Origin: Solemya velesiana gill symbiont
GTDB lineage: Bacteria > Pseudomonadota > Gammaproteobacteria > Chromatiales > Chromatiaceae
Assembly: GCF_002020805.1 (NCBI RefSeq)
Contig: NZ_MPRJ01000010.1
Span: 1-47,953 of the forward strand
Direction of reading: 5' to 3'
DNA length: 47,953 nt
The notes below the pieces were generated by a model. That model saw only the letters and a list, made by a program, of their open reading frames with translations, was not told where the DNA came from and ran no database searches. Positions 27,676 through 36,629 of the stretch are shown piece after piece; within the stretch, counting starts at the first letter, position 1; every line of letters starts with the position of its first letter. Position numbers and translations under genes: made by a program.

Positions 27676-28026
27676 TCAGGTTGACGGACCATCCGGTGGA
27701 CGCCTGGGGGATATGGCGCTGTCTTCACTGCTGGGCAGTCCGAGGCTGAACTCTTTCAACTGGATGCCTACCAGGGTGATATGGCCGACGTGGCGGCCTT
27801 CGCCCTCTTCACTGCAGTCGAAAGCAAAGCGTCTTCTTATTCTGATACCCTGTTGAGTCCAGCGCAGACCGAGACGCCGAAGCGCGACGGTTTGATCGAG
27901 GAATTGCAGATTTCGCTCGGCGCAAGCCGCCGCACAGATGCCTGTTGCGATCTCCCTGGCCCGGGCGCTGTCCAACCAGAACCAGATGATCAGTGCGATA
28001 AGAAGGATACTGCTGATTGTGGGCAT
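27676..28026 (-). CDS. DUF3301 family small membrane-anchored protein
   Basis: A 116-residue protein with an N-terminal membrane helix (SSILLIALIIWFWLDSARA) followed by the DUF3301 signature: AREIATGICAAACAERNLQF, then LDQTVALRRLGLRW and FAFDCSEEGEGRHVG. DUF3301 proteins are widespread in Gammaproteobacteria and of unknown function. The tail after LKEFSL is proline-rich and disordered. It converges on sspB and is divergent from the macro-domain gene. Confidence 0.85.
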   Translation of the reverse strand: MPTISSILLIALIIWFWLDSARAREIATGICAAACAERNLQFLDQTVALRRLGLRWTQQGIRIRRRFAFDCSEEGEGRHVGHITLVGIQLKEFSLGLPSSEDSAISPRRPPDGPST

Positions 28027-28111
28027 GGGTGGTGGTGGTCAGGTTGCTCGGATGATCGCCTATATTAACCCGGTAACCCTATATCGCACATTCAAATAAA
28101 AGGAGGAGGTC

Positions 28112-28453
28112 GTGGGTGTAATCAGGATTATTCAGGGTGACATTACGAAACTGGCCGTGGAGGCCATCGTGAACGCGGTCAATTCAAGCCTGCTTGGTGG
28201 TGGTGGTGTGGACGGTGCCATTCACCGGGCCGCCGGTCCGGAACTGGTTGAAGCCTGCAGGCCGCAGGGTGGCTGCCCCGCGGGGGAGGCACGGATTACT
28301 CCCAGATTCAGGTTGCCGGCCAAGTGGAAGGATGCTGCCCTGATTGCCCTGGATGCAATGCGTAATGCAGAAGATTTTGATGAGATCATCGCCTGCTGTT
28401 TCAGCAGTCAGGATGCAGATCTCTATCGATCGCTTTGCGATACTTGTCAATAA
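28112..28453 (+). pseudogene. Macro-domain protein with internal deletion
   Basis: The start is excellent: AGGAGGAGGT just before a GTG at 28112. Residues 1-72 are a classic macro domain: [46 protein letters not shown]. These bind ADP-ribose and remove acetyl or ADP-ribosyl groups. After FRLPAK the sequence jumps to [20 protein letters not shown], which is the end of the family. The middle, about 60-65 residues including the second ADP-ribose-binding loop (GIYGFP region), is missing. The product is 113 instead of about 175 residues and should not be active. Frame is maintained, so this is an in-frame deletion. Confidence 0.75.
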
Positions 28454-28478
28454 TTCCAGCAGTTGGAGTTGCGTTGTA

Positions 28479-28697
28479 ATGAAGTGGTTAGATGAGCTGC
28501 CGATGCCGTTTGTTGTCATAGCGGCAGTGTTTCTGGGGCTTGCGCCTTTCGTGCCTGAGCCTCATGTGGTTGAAAAACTGAGAATGCTGGCTGAAGGAAC
28601 CCTTGTGAAGCCGATCGATATATTCGATCTTTTTCTCCATTCGGCACCTGTGGTTGTGTTGATACTGAAGTTGATGAGGCTAAAGGAGCAGGGCTGA
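28479..28697 (+). CDS. Small membrane protein of unknown function (often labelled RND transporter)
   Basis: A 72-residue protein with two hydrophobic stretches, LPMPFVVIAAVFLGLAPF (residues about 7-24) and FLHSAPVVVLILKLMRL (about 52-68), separated by EPHVVEKLRMLAEGTLVKP. This short conserved family is common in Proteobacteria and is sometimes annotated 'RND transporter' without evidence. The ATG at 28479 is chosen; a frame opening at 28344 lies inside the macro gene. It is 26 bases downstream of the macro gene and convergent with fetB. Confidence 0.65.
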   Translation: MKWLDELPMPFVVIAAVFLGLAPFVPEPHVVEKLRMLAEGTLVKPIDIFDLFLHSAPVVVLILKLMRLKEQG

Positions 28698-28716
28698 ATC
28701 CCCATGCTTTCGATGG

Positions 28717-29511
28717 CTAGTTCTTGAGCCGGTCCAGGCGTAGTCGCTGGCGCTCGTCGAACAGCCGGTAGGAACCTATCCAGACCGCAACAATGGCACC
28801 CAGTCCGGTGCCTGCGGTAATCAGCAACATGATCATGATCTGATACTTGGCGGCCTCCAGGGGCGGGCTGCCGCCAAGGATCTGGCCTGTCATCATGCCG
28901 GGAAGGCTGACCACGCCAGCGGCGGCCATGGCATTGATGATGGGGATGAGACCCGAGCGCAGGGCGTTGCGCCTGATCTCGCCAATGGCGGTTTCCCAGC
29001 TCTCTCCCAGGATCAGCCTGGCCTCGATGACGCCTCGCTGCTGAGCGGCGTTCTGGGTCAGGTTGTCGAGGGCGATGGCCATTCCTGACATGGTGTTGCC
29101 CAGCATCATCCCGAGCAGGGGAATCAGGTACTGGGGGGTATACCAGGGCTCGACACCGATGACCAGGTGCAGGGCGAGCAGGGTGATGCTGAAGGAGGAA
29201 ATGAACATCGACAGGGTGCCGATGCCCATGCCCCATACCCCCGTGAAACGTTTCTGCTGCCGTGCCATTACCTCGTAGCCGGCTACGGTGAGCATGAACA
29301 GGGCCAACAGCCCGATGAGGTAGGGGTTGTCCTGGGCAAACAGGGTCTTGAGGACTAGGCCCAGCAGGGTCAGCTGGAGCACCGTGCGAAGCGAAGCCCA
29401 CAGAAGGCGTTTCTCAACTCCCAACTGAAGTCGCCAGGAGATGAGAGAGAGGCCGATAACCAGCAGGGCGGCTATGAAGAGATCGAATGGACTGAGGCGG
29501 ATCAGTTCCAC
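28717..29511 (-). CDS. fetB: Iron export ABC transporter permease FetB family
   Basis: A 264-residue permease with about seven membrane helices, of the YbbM/FetB (UPF0014) family. Family segments are FTGVWGMGIGT, PLLGMMLGNTMSGMAIALDN, IEARLILGESW, and VSLPGMMTGQILGG. In E. coli FetAB exports iron and protects against oxidative stress. It overlaps the 3' end of the ATPase gene by 10 bases on the minus strand, so the two make one transporter. Confidence 0.88.
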   Translation of the reverse strand: MELIRLSPFDLFIAALLVIGLSLISWRLQLGVEKRLLWASLRTVLQLTLLGLVLKTLFAQDNPYLIGLLALFMLTVAGYEVMARQQKRFTGVWGMGIGTLSMFISSFSITLLALHLVIGVEPWYTPQYLIPLLGMMLGNTMSGMAIALDNLTQNAAQQRGVIEARLILGESWETAIGEIRRNALRSGLIPIINAMAAAGVVSLPGMMTGQILGGSPPLEAAKYQIMIMLLITAGTGLGAIVAVWIGSYRLFDERQRLRLDRLKN

Positions 29512-30104
29512 GCTTCGGTCTCCAGCTTTCCGTTTTCGATTTTCATGTGCCGTTGGGCGACCCGCTTGCGTTGAGCCGGATCATGGCTAACCCAGAGCAC
29601 GGCAGCCCCTTGTTCCTCGATGAATTGACTGATCAGTGATTCCACTCGGCTGATATTCTCCTGGTCCAGGTTGGCTGTGGGTTCGTCCAGCAGCAGGATT
29701 CGTGGCGAGTGGGCGAGCAGCCTCACCAGTGCGAGGCGCTGGCGTTCGCCGCTGGAGAGTCGCGTGACTTCCCACTCGAGGCACTCCATTGAAAATCCCA
29801 GGGTGGTGAATGCCTTCTCTTCGCCGTCCGGAAAGTGATGGCCGACCCTGGATGCCCACCAGTGGCTCTCGGTAGGCAGGTAGCCCACCTGGCTGCGCCA
29901 GTCTGTGGGTGGAATCTCGCTTCGTGGAATCTCATCGAGCGTTGCAGTCCCTTCATTGGGATCGAGATCGGCGATTGCCCTCAGTAAACGGGTCTTGCCA
30001 CAACCGGAGGGGCCGGTGAGGGATACGCACTCTCCCGGTGACAGGGTGAGGTCGATGGCACTCAAGCCCGGGCTCTTGAATTGATGCAGTTCCAGCCCAC
30101 CCAT
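29502..30104 (-). CDS. fetA: ABC transporter ATPase, FetA type
   Basis: The 200-residue ATPase has Walker A GPSGCGKTRLLRA (about residues 34-46), signature LSSGERQRLALVR, Walker B RILLLDEPTANLD and the switch His in VSHDP. Its pairing with the FetB-type permease supports iron export, although substrate specificity is inferred from the family. The ATG at 30104 has AGGA about eight bases upstream; an upstream start at 30149 would overlap trmB. Expressed probably with thiS-thiG-trmB. Confidence 0.87.
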   Translation of the reverse strand: MGGLELHQFKSPGLSAIDLTLSPGECVSLTGPSGCGKTRLLRAIADLDPNEGTATLDEIPRSEIPPTDWRSQVGYLPTESHWWASRVGHHFPDGEEKAFTTLGFSMECLEWEVTRLSSGERQRLALVRLLAHSPRILLLDEPTANLDQENISRVESLISQFIEEQGAAVLWVSHDPAQRKRVAQRHMKIENGKLETEAWN

Positions 30105-30117
30105 CGGCTTTTTCCTT

Positions 30118-30813
30118 TTACCTGCGTCTGAAGACCAGGTCCCAAACACCGTGTCCGAGTCGCTGTCCTCTGCGCTCGAATTTGGTCAAAGGACGGTAGT
30201 CCGGGCGGGGGGTGTAATTTCCACCCCCTGCACTGTTTTCGAAGTATTCAGTCTCATGGCTCAGCACAGTCATCATGTGCTCGGCATAGTGCTCCCAGTC
30301 CGTTGCCGCATGGAAGAAACCGCCCGGTCTTATGACCCTGGCCAGTCGTTGCACGAACTCCTGTTGCAGTATGCGCCGTTTGTGATGGCGTTTCTTGTGC
30401 CAGGGATCGGGGAAGAACAGGAAGACGCCGTCCAGGGAAGAATCGGCTATGCTTTTCTTGAGCACCTCCACCGCATCGTGGCGAATCACCCTTAGGTTGG
30501 TCAGGCCAAGCTCTTCTATCTTGATCAGCAAGTGGCCGACACCCGGGCGGTGGACCTCGATGCCGAGGTAGTTGTTCTGGGGGTTGGCGGCAGCCATTTC
30601 GGCCAGGGATTCGCCGTTTCCGAAGCCGATCTCCAGGAAGATCGGATTGTGGTTGCCAAAAAGCGCAGGGAGATCAATCCGATTGCCCAGGAAGTCGATA
30701 CCGTACTCCGGCCACACGGTCTCGAATGCCCTTTGCTGGCCTGCAGTGAGGCGACCCTCCCTAAGCACAAAACTGCGGATGTGGCGGTGGTGCTTGGTCG
30801 GCTCGTTGTTCAT
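30118..30813 (-). CDS. trmB: tRNA (guanine-N7-)-methyltransferase
   Basis: TrmB methylates G46 of tRNAs with SAM. The 231-residue protein has the SAM-binding EIGFGNGESLAEMA (about residues 57-70), the RHDAVEVLKK segment and the signature FPDPWHKKRHHKRR (about 133-146), with the C-terminal TKFERRGQRLGHGVWD motif complete. An N-terminal FVLREGRLTAGQQRA stretch matches proteobacterial TrmB. It is 72 bases downstream of thiG, the usual gamma order. Confidence 0.96.
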   Translation of the reverse strand: MNNEPTKHHRHIRSFVLREGRLTAGQQRAFETVWPEYGIDFLGNRIDLPALFGNHNPIFLEIGFGNGESLAEMAAANPQNNYLGIEVHRPGVGHLLIKIEELGLTNLRVIRHDAVEVLKKSIADSSLDGVFLFFPDPWHKKRHHKRRILQQEFVQRLARVIRPGGFFHAATDWEHYAEHMMTVLSHETEYFENSAGGGNYTPRPDYRPLTKFERRGQRLGHGVWDLVFRRR

Positions 30814-30885
30814 GGATTGTAAAGTATAGAGGGTTGTCGCTGGATGTTATCCCTGGAGGAGAGGTCTCCAGGGTACGTTTATGGA

Positions 30886-31677
30886 TCAGAAAAAGAGGCC
30901 ATCCACCGGGGAGGAGGCCGAGGCGAACCGTTTTGCCGGCATGCGCCCTGCGAGATAGGCCTCACGTCCCGCTTCGATGGCCTTCTTCATGGCTGAGGCC
31001 ATCAGAACAGGGTTCTGCGCTGCTGCAATGGCGGTATTCATGAGTACACCATCACACCCCAGTTCCATGGCAACGGCGGCATCCGATGCGGTACCCACGC
31101 CGGCGTCCACCAGAATCGGCACATTCGCATTCTCCACGATGGTCTGGATGTTGAGCTTGTTGCGGATGCCAAGACCGGAGCCGATGGGCGCGGCAAGGGG
31201 CATCACCGCTACACAGCCCATGTTTTCCAGTTCGCGGGCAATAATGGGATCATCGTTGGTATAGACCATCACGTCAAAACCGTCCTTGATCAGCTCTTCG
31301 GCTGCGGCAAGGGTCTGCATCACGTCCGGGAATAGGGTCTTCTCGTCCCCCAGGACTTCGAGCTTAACCAGGTTGTGCCCGTCGAGCAGTTCCCGGGCCA
31401 GTTTGCATGTGCGCACGGCGGTTTGCTTGTCTAAGCAGCCGGCGGTGTTGGGCAGGATGGTGTGCCGGTCTGGTGGCAGAATGTCCAGAACATTGGGCTC
31501 GTCGGCATTCTGTCCGATGTTGGTGCGGCGTACAGCGATGGTGATGACCTCGGCACCGCTGGTTTCAATGGCGCGCTTTGTCTCATCCATGTCTTTGTAT
31601 TTGCCGGTGCCGACGAGCAGTCGGGAGTTGTACTCTTTTCCGGCGATAGACAGGGTATCTTTGCTTTCGTTGGACAT
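30886..31677 (-). CDS. thiG: Thiazole synthase
   Basis: ThiG forms the thiazole ring of thiamine from deoxyxylulose phosphate, dehydroglycine and the ThiS thiocarboxylate. The 263-residue TIM barrel has the Schiff-base Lys in [17 protein letters not shown] (about 100-116), the phosphate loops [11 protein letters not shown] and [12 protein letters not shown], and the [13 protein letters not shown]-terminus. ATG at 31677 is preferred to the TTG at 31686. It lies 64 bases after thiS on the same strand. Confidence 0.97.
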   Translation of the reverse strand: MSNESKDTLSIAGKEYNSRLLVGTGKYKDMDETKRAIETSGAEVITIAVRRTNIGQNADEPNVLDILPPDRHTILPNTAGCLDKQTAVRTCKLARELLDGHNLVKLEVLGDEKTLFPDVMQTLAAAEELIKDGFDVMVYTNDDPIIARELENMGCVAVMPLAAPIGSGLGIRNKLNIQTIVENANVPILVDAGVGTASDAAVAMELGCDGVLMNTAIAAAQNPVLMASAMKKAIEAGREAYLAGRMPAKRFASASSPVDGLFF

Positions 31678-31741
31678 AGTGGTCAATTCTCGGGGTATTC
31701 TGTAATGATGAGTGTTTGCTTTTTGCCGGGCAAGGGGGTGT

Positions 31742-31942
31742 TTACCCGCCTCCTATGGCGTTGACGATCTCTACTCTATCGCCAGGCTGCAGCGCATGGT
31801 TTTCGAGTGTACTGCGGGGCACCAGTTCCTCGTTTACCTCCACGGCAATACGTTGGCCGGCGAGATCGAGGCTTGAAATAAGTGCAGCCATGCTGCATCC
31901 GTCAGGGACCTGTTTCTCTTCGCCGTTGACAAATATCTGCAT
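31742..31942 (-). CDS. thiS: Sulfur carrier protein ThiS
   Basis: A 66-residue ubiquitin-fold sulfur carrier. It ends in the essential Gly-Gly (AIGGG), which is adenylated by ThiF and converted to a thiocarboxylate that donates sulfur for the thiazole ring. The N-terminus [15 protein letters not shown] is typical. It is the first gene of the minus-strand run thiS-thiG-trmB-fetA-fetB. No TPP riboswitch was recognised in the 149 bases upstream. Confidence 0.95.
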   Translation of the reverse strand: MQIFVNGEEKQVPDGCSMAALISSLDLAGQRIAVEVNEELVPRSTLENHALQPGDRVEIVNAIGGG

Positions 31943-32091
31943 TCTGATCCTACTGGGTGCTAATGGATGTATTCTTGGCGGATTCTACACTAAACTGGCA
32001 CATACAAGCACAACTAGAATTAAAGAAGCCCCGGTCCAATACATGATCCCGTTGAGCGTTTTTGTCGGAGGCTCGGAGAGAGGAGGCTGGC

Positions 32092-33966
32092 TTGCATCAG
32101 TGGACTGAAGACCTGATCTCGGTTGAAAGTGCGGGGACGTTGGACGGTTTGTTTGTGCAGCGTGTGAAACGATCCGGTACGCAGGATGCGTATCGTTATT
32201 TCGACCGCGGCCTTGATGATTGGAATACCTATACCTGGGATGACATGGGCGCCATGGTGGCGCGCTGGCAGGATGCATTGAGCAAGGAGGGGTTGCAGCC
32301 CGGCGATCGGGTGGCCTTGCTATTGTGCAATTGCCCGGAGTGGGTGATCTTCGACCAGGCCTGTCTCGGCCTGGGGTTGGTACTGGTGCCGCTCTATACC
32401 GATGACCGGCCTGATAACATTGCTTATATTCTCGAGGACGCTGCCGTCAGTCTGTTGCTGGTGCAGGATGCAGGGCGCTGGCGCAAGTTGGCACCTGCGC
32501 TGCATGAAGAGGGTGCGCTGGAACGTGTTCTGATTCTCGAAAGCGGAAACGGGGATCAAAATGCAGGCGTGCAGGACGCCAGGGTCCGCATGGTGCAGGA
32601 GTGGCTTCCGGAAAAGGGTGGCAGGCTGAGGCAGCGCCAGGGTGACCCCCATGAGCTGGCTTCCATTGTCTACACATCCGGTACCACCGGGCGATCGAAA
32701 GGGGTAATGCTGAGCCACTACAACATGCTCTCCATTGCTCACGCATCGCTGACCGTGCTGGACTGCTATCTTGAGGATGTGTTTCTCTCTTTCCTCCCCC
32801 TGTCACATACCTTGGAACGCACTGCAGGTTATTACATTCCGGTCATGACCGGTTCCATGGTGGCCTATTCCCGCTCCATTGCCCAGCTTGCAGATGATTT
32901 GCAACAGGTTCGCCCGACGGTGTTGATCTCCGTACCTCGCATCTTTGAGAGGGTATATGGCAAGGTGAAGGACAAGATGTCCAAGGGTTCGGCCATCGCG
33001 AGGTGGTTATTCAACTCTGCAGTCAACGTTGGCTGGCACCGTTTCCTGGTACAGCAGGGCAAAGCCGGCTGGCGTCCCAAGTTGCTTTTCTGGCCCCTGC
33101 TCAACAAGCTGGTTGCCTCCAAAATCACCAGCAAGTTGGGTGGTAACCTGAGGGTTGCGGTCAGTGGAGGGGCCCCCCTGACGCCGGAGATCGCCCAGGT
33201 ATTCATCGGCCTGGCTATCCCTATTATCCAGGGCTATGGTCTGACCGAGACCAGTCCGGTTATCAGTGTCAACCCGCTGGACAACAATGAACCGGTCAGT
33301 GTCGGCCTGCCCCTTAGGGGGGTTGAAGTCCGGATTGGCGAGAACGACGAGTTGCAAGTCAGAAGTCCGGGCGTGATGTTGGGCTATTGGAACAACCATG
33401 CCGCCACCAAGCAGATAATCGATCCTGATGGTTGGCTGCATACCGGTGACCAGGCCCGATTTGAAGATGAGCACATTTTTATCACGGGCCGGCTCAAGGA
33501 TATCCTGGTGCTCTCCAACGGCGAGAAGGTACCTCCCGGCGACATGGAGATGGCCATTGCCCTGAACCCGCTTTTCGAGCAGGTGATGGTAGTGGGTGAA
33601 GGGCGTCCCTACCTGACCGCCCTGGTGGTGCTGGCCGGCGATTTTTGGCCGGGCCTAGCGCAGGATTGCGGTGTCGATCCCATGAGTCCGGAGAGCATGA
33701 TGGACCAAAAGGTACTCAACAGCGTGATGCGTCATATCAATGATGCGCTGAGAGACTTTCCCGGTTATGCCAAGATCAGGCGGGTGACGTTGTTGCTGGA
33801 GCCCTGGAGTGTGGATAACGGTCTATCGACGCCAACACTGAAGGTTAAGCGTGCCAAGGTGCTGGAGCGTTTTGAGAAAGAGGTGGATGGCATGTACAAG
33901 GGCGGGCCTGCAGCGGGCAGCCGGCAGCCGGCGCTAGGCTTGCACCTGATCAGTTTTGGCGCATAG
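32092..33966 (+). CDS. Long-chain acyl-CoA synthetase (AMP-forming)
   Basis: A 624-residue ANL-superfamily enzyme that activates fatty acids to acyl-AMP and then acyl-CoA. Motifs: P-loop YTSGTTGRSKGVMLSHYN (about residues 203-220), GYGLTETSP (about 381-389), the hinge/ADP-binding LHTGDQARFEDEHIFITGR, and the C-terminal TPTLKVKRAKVL catalytic-lysine segment. The start is inferred: a perfect AGGAGG (32080-32085) stands five or six bases before TTG at 32092, giving LHQWTEDL; a TTG at 32062 has no such site. It is divergent from thiS. The promoter of tRNA-Gly appears to overlap its end. Confidence 0.9.
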   Translation: MHQWTEDLISVESAGTLDGLFVQRVKRSGTQDAYRYFDRGLDDWNTYTWDDMGAMVARWQDALSKEGLQPGDRVALLLCNCPEWVIFDQACLGLGLVLVPLYTDDRPDNIAYILEDAAVSLLLVQDAGRWRKLAPALHEEGALERVLILESGNGDQNAGVQDARVRMVQEWLPEKGGRLRQRQGDPHELASIVYTSGTTGRSKGVMLSHYNMLSIAHASLTVLDCYLEDVFLSFLPLSHTLERTAGYYIPVMTGSMVAYSRSIAQLADDLQQVRPTVLISVPRIFERVYGKVKDKMSKGSAIARWLFNSAVNVGWHRFLVQQGKAGWRPKLLFWPLLNKLVASKITSKLGGNLRVAVSGGAPLTPEIAQVFIGLAIPIIQGYGLTETSPVISVNPLDNNEPVSVGLPLRGVEVRIGENDELQVRSPGVMLGYWNNHAATKQIIDPDGWLHTGDQARFEDEHIFITGRLKDILVLSNGEKVPPGDMEMAIALNPLFEQVMVVGEGRPYLTALVVLAGDFWPGLAQDCGVDPMSPESMMDQKVLNSVMRHINDALRDFPGYAKIRRVTLLLEPWSVDNGLSTPTLKVKRAKVLERFEKEVDGMYKGGPAAGSRQPALGLHLISFGA

Positions 33967-33969
33967 AAT
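33940..33969 (+). promoter_or_regulatory. Possible promoter of tRNA-Gly
   Basis: TTGCAC (33940-33945) and TAGAAT (33964-33969) are 18 bases apart; the predicted start of transcription is about 33976, six bases before the tRNA. The site lies within the last codons of the acyl-CoA synthetase gene. Confidence 0.45.
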
Positions 33970-33981
33970 CAGGCAGTATAA

Positions 33982-34055
33982 GCGGGTATCGTATATCGGT
34001 ATTACCCTGGCTTCCCAAGCCAGAGAGACGGGTTCGACTCCCGTTACCCGCTCCA
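33982..34055 (+). tRNA. tRNA-Gly (anticodon CCC)
   Basis: A 74-base cloverleaf. The acceptor stem GCGGGTA pairs with TACCCGC, the anticodon stem CTGGC/GCCAG encloses the loop TTCCCAA (anticodon CCC, reads GGG), and the T arm is ACGGG-TTCGACT-CCCGT. The 3' CCA is encoded. Confidence 0.97.
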
Positions 34056-34167
34056 ATTCATTCGATGCCTGTTGTTATCTCTACGCAAAAGCCGGACTTG
34101 GTGCCTGCGTCTGCTTTTGTTCATATTAATTAAATCGTATCGCGGCATAATCACGCCGCTTCCCGTT

Positions 34168-34515
34168 ATGAAAAAACTCTATGAGGCCAGGGATCGCATC
34201 GAGGCTCAGCTATTGAAGGACTACCTGGCGGATCACTATATAGAAAGTGTCGTGCTGGGTGACTATCTCAGCGGTGCGGCAGGGGATCTTCCTGCTGTAC
34301 AGTTTCCCGTGGTGTGGGTGGTGTGGGTGGTGTGGGTGGTGTGGGTGGTGTGGGTGGACGATTATGCCCGTGGGCGCCAGTTGCTCGACCTGTTCAGGTC
34401 ATTGGGGCGGGATGAAGTGAGTGGCGGCAGTTCATGGCTGTGCAGCAAATGCGGAGAGCTGGTCGAGCCCCAGTTCAACATCTGCTGGAATTGCGGTAAT
34501 CAAAAAAGTTCATAA
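34168..34515 (+). CDS. DUF2007/zinc-ribbon protein with a (VWV)n tandem repeat
   Basis: A 115-residue protein. Residues about 1-75 resemble the DUF2007 'putative signal transducing' fold (KKLYEARDRIEAQLLKDYLA, then VVLGDYLSGAAGDLP and DDYARGRQLLDLF). Residues about 90-110 form a zinc ribbon (CSKCGELVEPQFNICWNCG). In relatives a single VWV stretch precedes the acidic DDYERAR segment; here it is expanded to VVWVVWVVWVVWVVWV by a 9-base tandem repeat. The ATG at 34168 gives the family start; no clear ribosome site is visible. It follows tRNA-Gly and precedes the AsmA gene. Confidence 0.75.
   Translation: MKKLYEARDRIEAQLLKDYLADHYIESVVLGDYLSGAAGDLPAVQFPVVWVVWVVWVVWVVWVDDYARGRQLLDLFRSLGRDEVSGGSSWLCSKCGELVEPQFNICWNCGNQKSS
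34309..34357 (+). repeat. 9-base tandem repeat in a coding region, five full copies
   Basis: The unit GTGGTGTGG is repeated five times without change (34309-34353) and begins a sixth copy (GTGG). The unit length is a multiple of three, so changes in copy number lengthen or shorten the hydrophobic VWV stretch without breaking the frame. G-richness also makes the strand a candidate for unusual structure and for slipped-strand mispairing. Confidence 0.95.
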
Positions 34516-34617
34516 CGAATTATACTTTCATGTTATGAGCTATGGCTTTATGATCTCAAAATCGCAATAAGAAAATAATTCGTATAATAACGAACAAAGA
34601 CTGACACGGAGGCTGTG

Positions 34618-36585
34618 ATGGGTAAGCTGTTCAAGATTTTAGGCGCGCTGCTGGGTGTGCTGGTGCTGCTGGTAGTAGTGGCCATTGTAGTGCTGCCCAT
34701 GGTGAAAGACGAGATCGTGTCCCGGGTCCAGGAGCAGACAGGACGCACGCTGCGGATAGATGGCGATCTCAAGCTTTCGGTTTTCCCCTGGTTGGGTATT
34801 GAGATCGGTGGCATGGAGTTGAGCAACGCCGAAGGTTTTGGTGACCAGGCCTTTGCGGCGGTCAAGCATGCCGCTGTCAGGGTCAAGTTGATGCCCCTGC
34901 TGAGCAAACAGCTGGAGGTGGATACCGTAGGCCTGGATGGCTTGACCCTGAACCTGGCCAAGGATAAGGATGGGCGCACCAACTGGGACGACCTTGCCAA
35001 GGGCACCGAAAAAGAAGAGAAGCACGAGGAGCACGAGGAGCGTCACGACGGTGGCGAGGGTCTGGCCAGCTTGGCTATTGGCGGTGTCGACATCAACAAT
35101 GCCAGGGTGAGCTGGGATGACCGCAGTACAGGTCAGCATTTTCAAATCGATCAATTCAACCTCAAGCTGGCAGGTACGGTCTCTGTCGATGAGGAGAAGG
35201 GGCAACTCGATGTGAGTGGCCTGCAGGTGGTGGTGGATGCCGAGGGCGAGATGCTTGCAGGCGGGGCGCTCCACGCCGAACTGGCGGCAGCTGTCAGCAT
35301 GGCGTTGGATGGCCGGGCCCTGGCCGTAAATGATCTCAAGCTCAGCGCCGGCGACCTGAACCTGAGCGGTAACCTGAAGGGTAATAATCTGAATGCCACG
35401 CCGGTCTTCAGTGGATCCCTCGCGTTGGCGGAATTCAATCTGCGTTCCTGGCTCGATGCCCAGAAGATGGCACTGCCCGAAATGTCGGATGCCACGGCAC
35501 TGACCCGGATGGGAGCAAGTTTTGATCTCAATGCCGAAGGCGATACCACCCAGGTCCGTAATCTGAAAATGGTACTGGACGATACCAATGTTACCGGTAG
35601 CGCCAGCGTCAGGGGCGAGGCCATCGGCTTCAATCTTAACGTGGATGCCATCGACGCTGACCGCTATCTGCCGCCGGTCAAGGAGGAGCAAGAGGCAGCG
35701 GCCGAGACCACGGGAGACGAACAGCTTCTGCCTGTGGAGACGTTACGTGGCCTGAACGTAAACGGCGTGCTCAAGGTTGGTAAACTGATCATCAACAAGT
35801 TGTTGGCCGAGCAGATTGAGGTAACGGTGAAGGCAAGTAACGGTAAGTTGAGCCTCGGTAAGAAGATCGGGAAGTTCTATGAAGGCACCCTGGACGGTAG
35901 CGTGAATGTGGATGTCAAGGGCAAGCAACCTGTGATGCAGGTCAGCGAGTCGTTGCAGGGCCTGCAGGCCGGGCCCCTGCTTTTGGCACTTACTGGCGAG
36001 GACAGGTTGGCGGGAAAGGGGCGTTTCAACGCCAAGCTCAATACCCAGGGTAATAGCATTAATGCCATCAAGAAGAGTCTTGGCGGGAATCTTGATTTTC
36101 GCTTTGAGGATGGCGCGGTCAAGGGCTTCAATCTTGCGCAGACCATCCGGGAGACCAAGGCGAAGTTCCAGGGGAAACCGGCACCCAAGAGCGATCAGCC
36201 AGCCCAGACCGATTTCTCCGAGCTGAGCGGTTCGGCCGTCATCAACAAAGGGGTGCTGACCAACAAGGATCTGCTGGCCAAGTCGCCCTACCTCAGGGTT
36301 ACAGGTGCGGGTAAGGTGAGCCTGGTACCTGAAACCCTGGATTACAAGGTCAAAGCGGTGGTTGTAAGCACGGCCAAAGGCCAGGGGGGCGAAGGCCTTG
36401 AGGATCTCCAGGGGGTGCCTGTTCCCGTTCACTTGACCGGGCCATATGCCTCACCGGATTTCAGTATCGACTGGGGGACCGTGTTGACGGGTACCCAAAA
36501 GGCGAAAGTGGATAAGAAAGTCGAGGAGAAGAAGACCGAGATCAAGGAAAAGCTCGGGGATAAGCTCAAAGGCATTTTCCGCTGA
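34618..36585 (+). CDS. AsmA family protein
   Basis: A 655-residue inner-membrane anchored, mostly periplasmic protein. One N-terminal membrane helix (LGALLGVLVLLVVVAIVVLP, residues about 8-28) is followed by the AsmA repeat domain (EQTGRTLRIDGDLKLSVFPW, with ISNAEGF-like LSNAEGFGD) and the C-terminal AsmA_2 region (LGGNLDFRFEDGAVKGFNLA, about 495-520). An acidic, His-rich stretch (KEEKHEEHEERHD) near residue 140 is unusual. AsmA-like proteins are thought to form bridges for phospholipid transport to the outer membrane. ATG 34618 has GGAGG five bases upstream. Confidence 0.9.
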   Translation: MGKLFKILGALLGVLVLLVVVAIVVLPMVKDEIVSRVQEQTGRTLRIDGDLKLSVFPWLGIEIGGMELSNAEGFGDQAFAAVKHAAVRVKLMPLLSKQLEVDTVGLDGLTLNLAKDKDGRTNWDDLAKGTEKEEKHEEHEERHDGGEGLASLAIGGVDINNARVSWDDRSTGQHFQIDQFNLKLAGTVSVDEEKGQLDVSGLQVVVDAEGEMLAGGALHAELAAAVSMALDGRALAVNDLKLSAGDLNLSGNLKGNNLNATPVFSGSLALAEFNLRSWLDAQKMALPEMSDATALTRMGASFDLNAEGDTTQVRNLKMVLDDTNVTGSASVRGEAIGFNLNVDAIDADRYLPPVKEEQEAAAETTGDEQLLPVETLRGLNVNGVLKVGKLIINKLLAEQIEVTVKASNGKLSLGKKIGKFYEGTLDGSVNVDVKGKQPVMQVSESLQGLQAGPLLLALTGEDRLAGKGRFNAKLNTQGNSINAIKKSLGGNLDFRFEDGAVKGFNLAQTIRETKAKFQGKPAPKSDQPAQTDFSELSGSAVINKGVLTNKDLLAKSPYLRVTGAGKVSLVPETLDYKVKAVVVSTAKGQGGEGLEDLQGVPVPVHLTGPYASPDFSIDWGTVLTGTQKAKVDKKVEEKKTEIKEKLGDKLKGIFR

Positions 36586-36629
36586 GCCGGCTGTTTGGAA
36601 AGAGTGTGAACGCTGTTACACTCTACTAT

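Noticed and set aside
28562-29401. Long minus-strand frame overlapping fetB
   Set aside because: Different frame of the FetB gene with arginine- and histidine-rich composition; not a real protein.
31985-32044. A 19-codon minus-strand frame MYWTGASLILVVLVCASLV upstream of thiS
   Set aside because: It resembles a small membrane peptide but has no clear ribosome site, and its upstream frame runs into the acyl-CoA synthetase start; coding potential cannot be judged.
32062-32091. Earlier TTG start for the acyl-CoA synthetase
   Set aside because: The perfect AGGAGG lies after it, five or six bases before the TTG at 32092.
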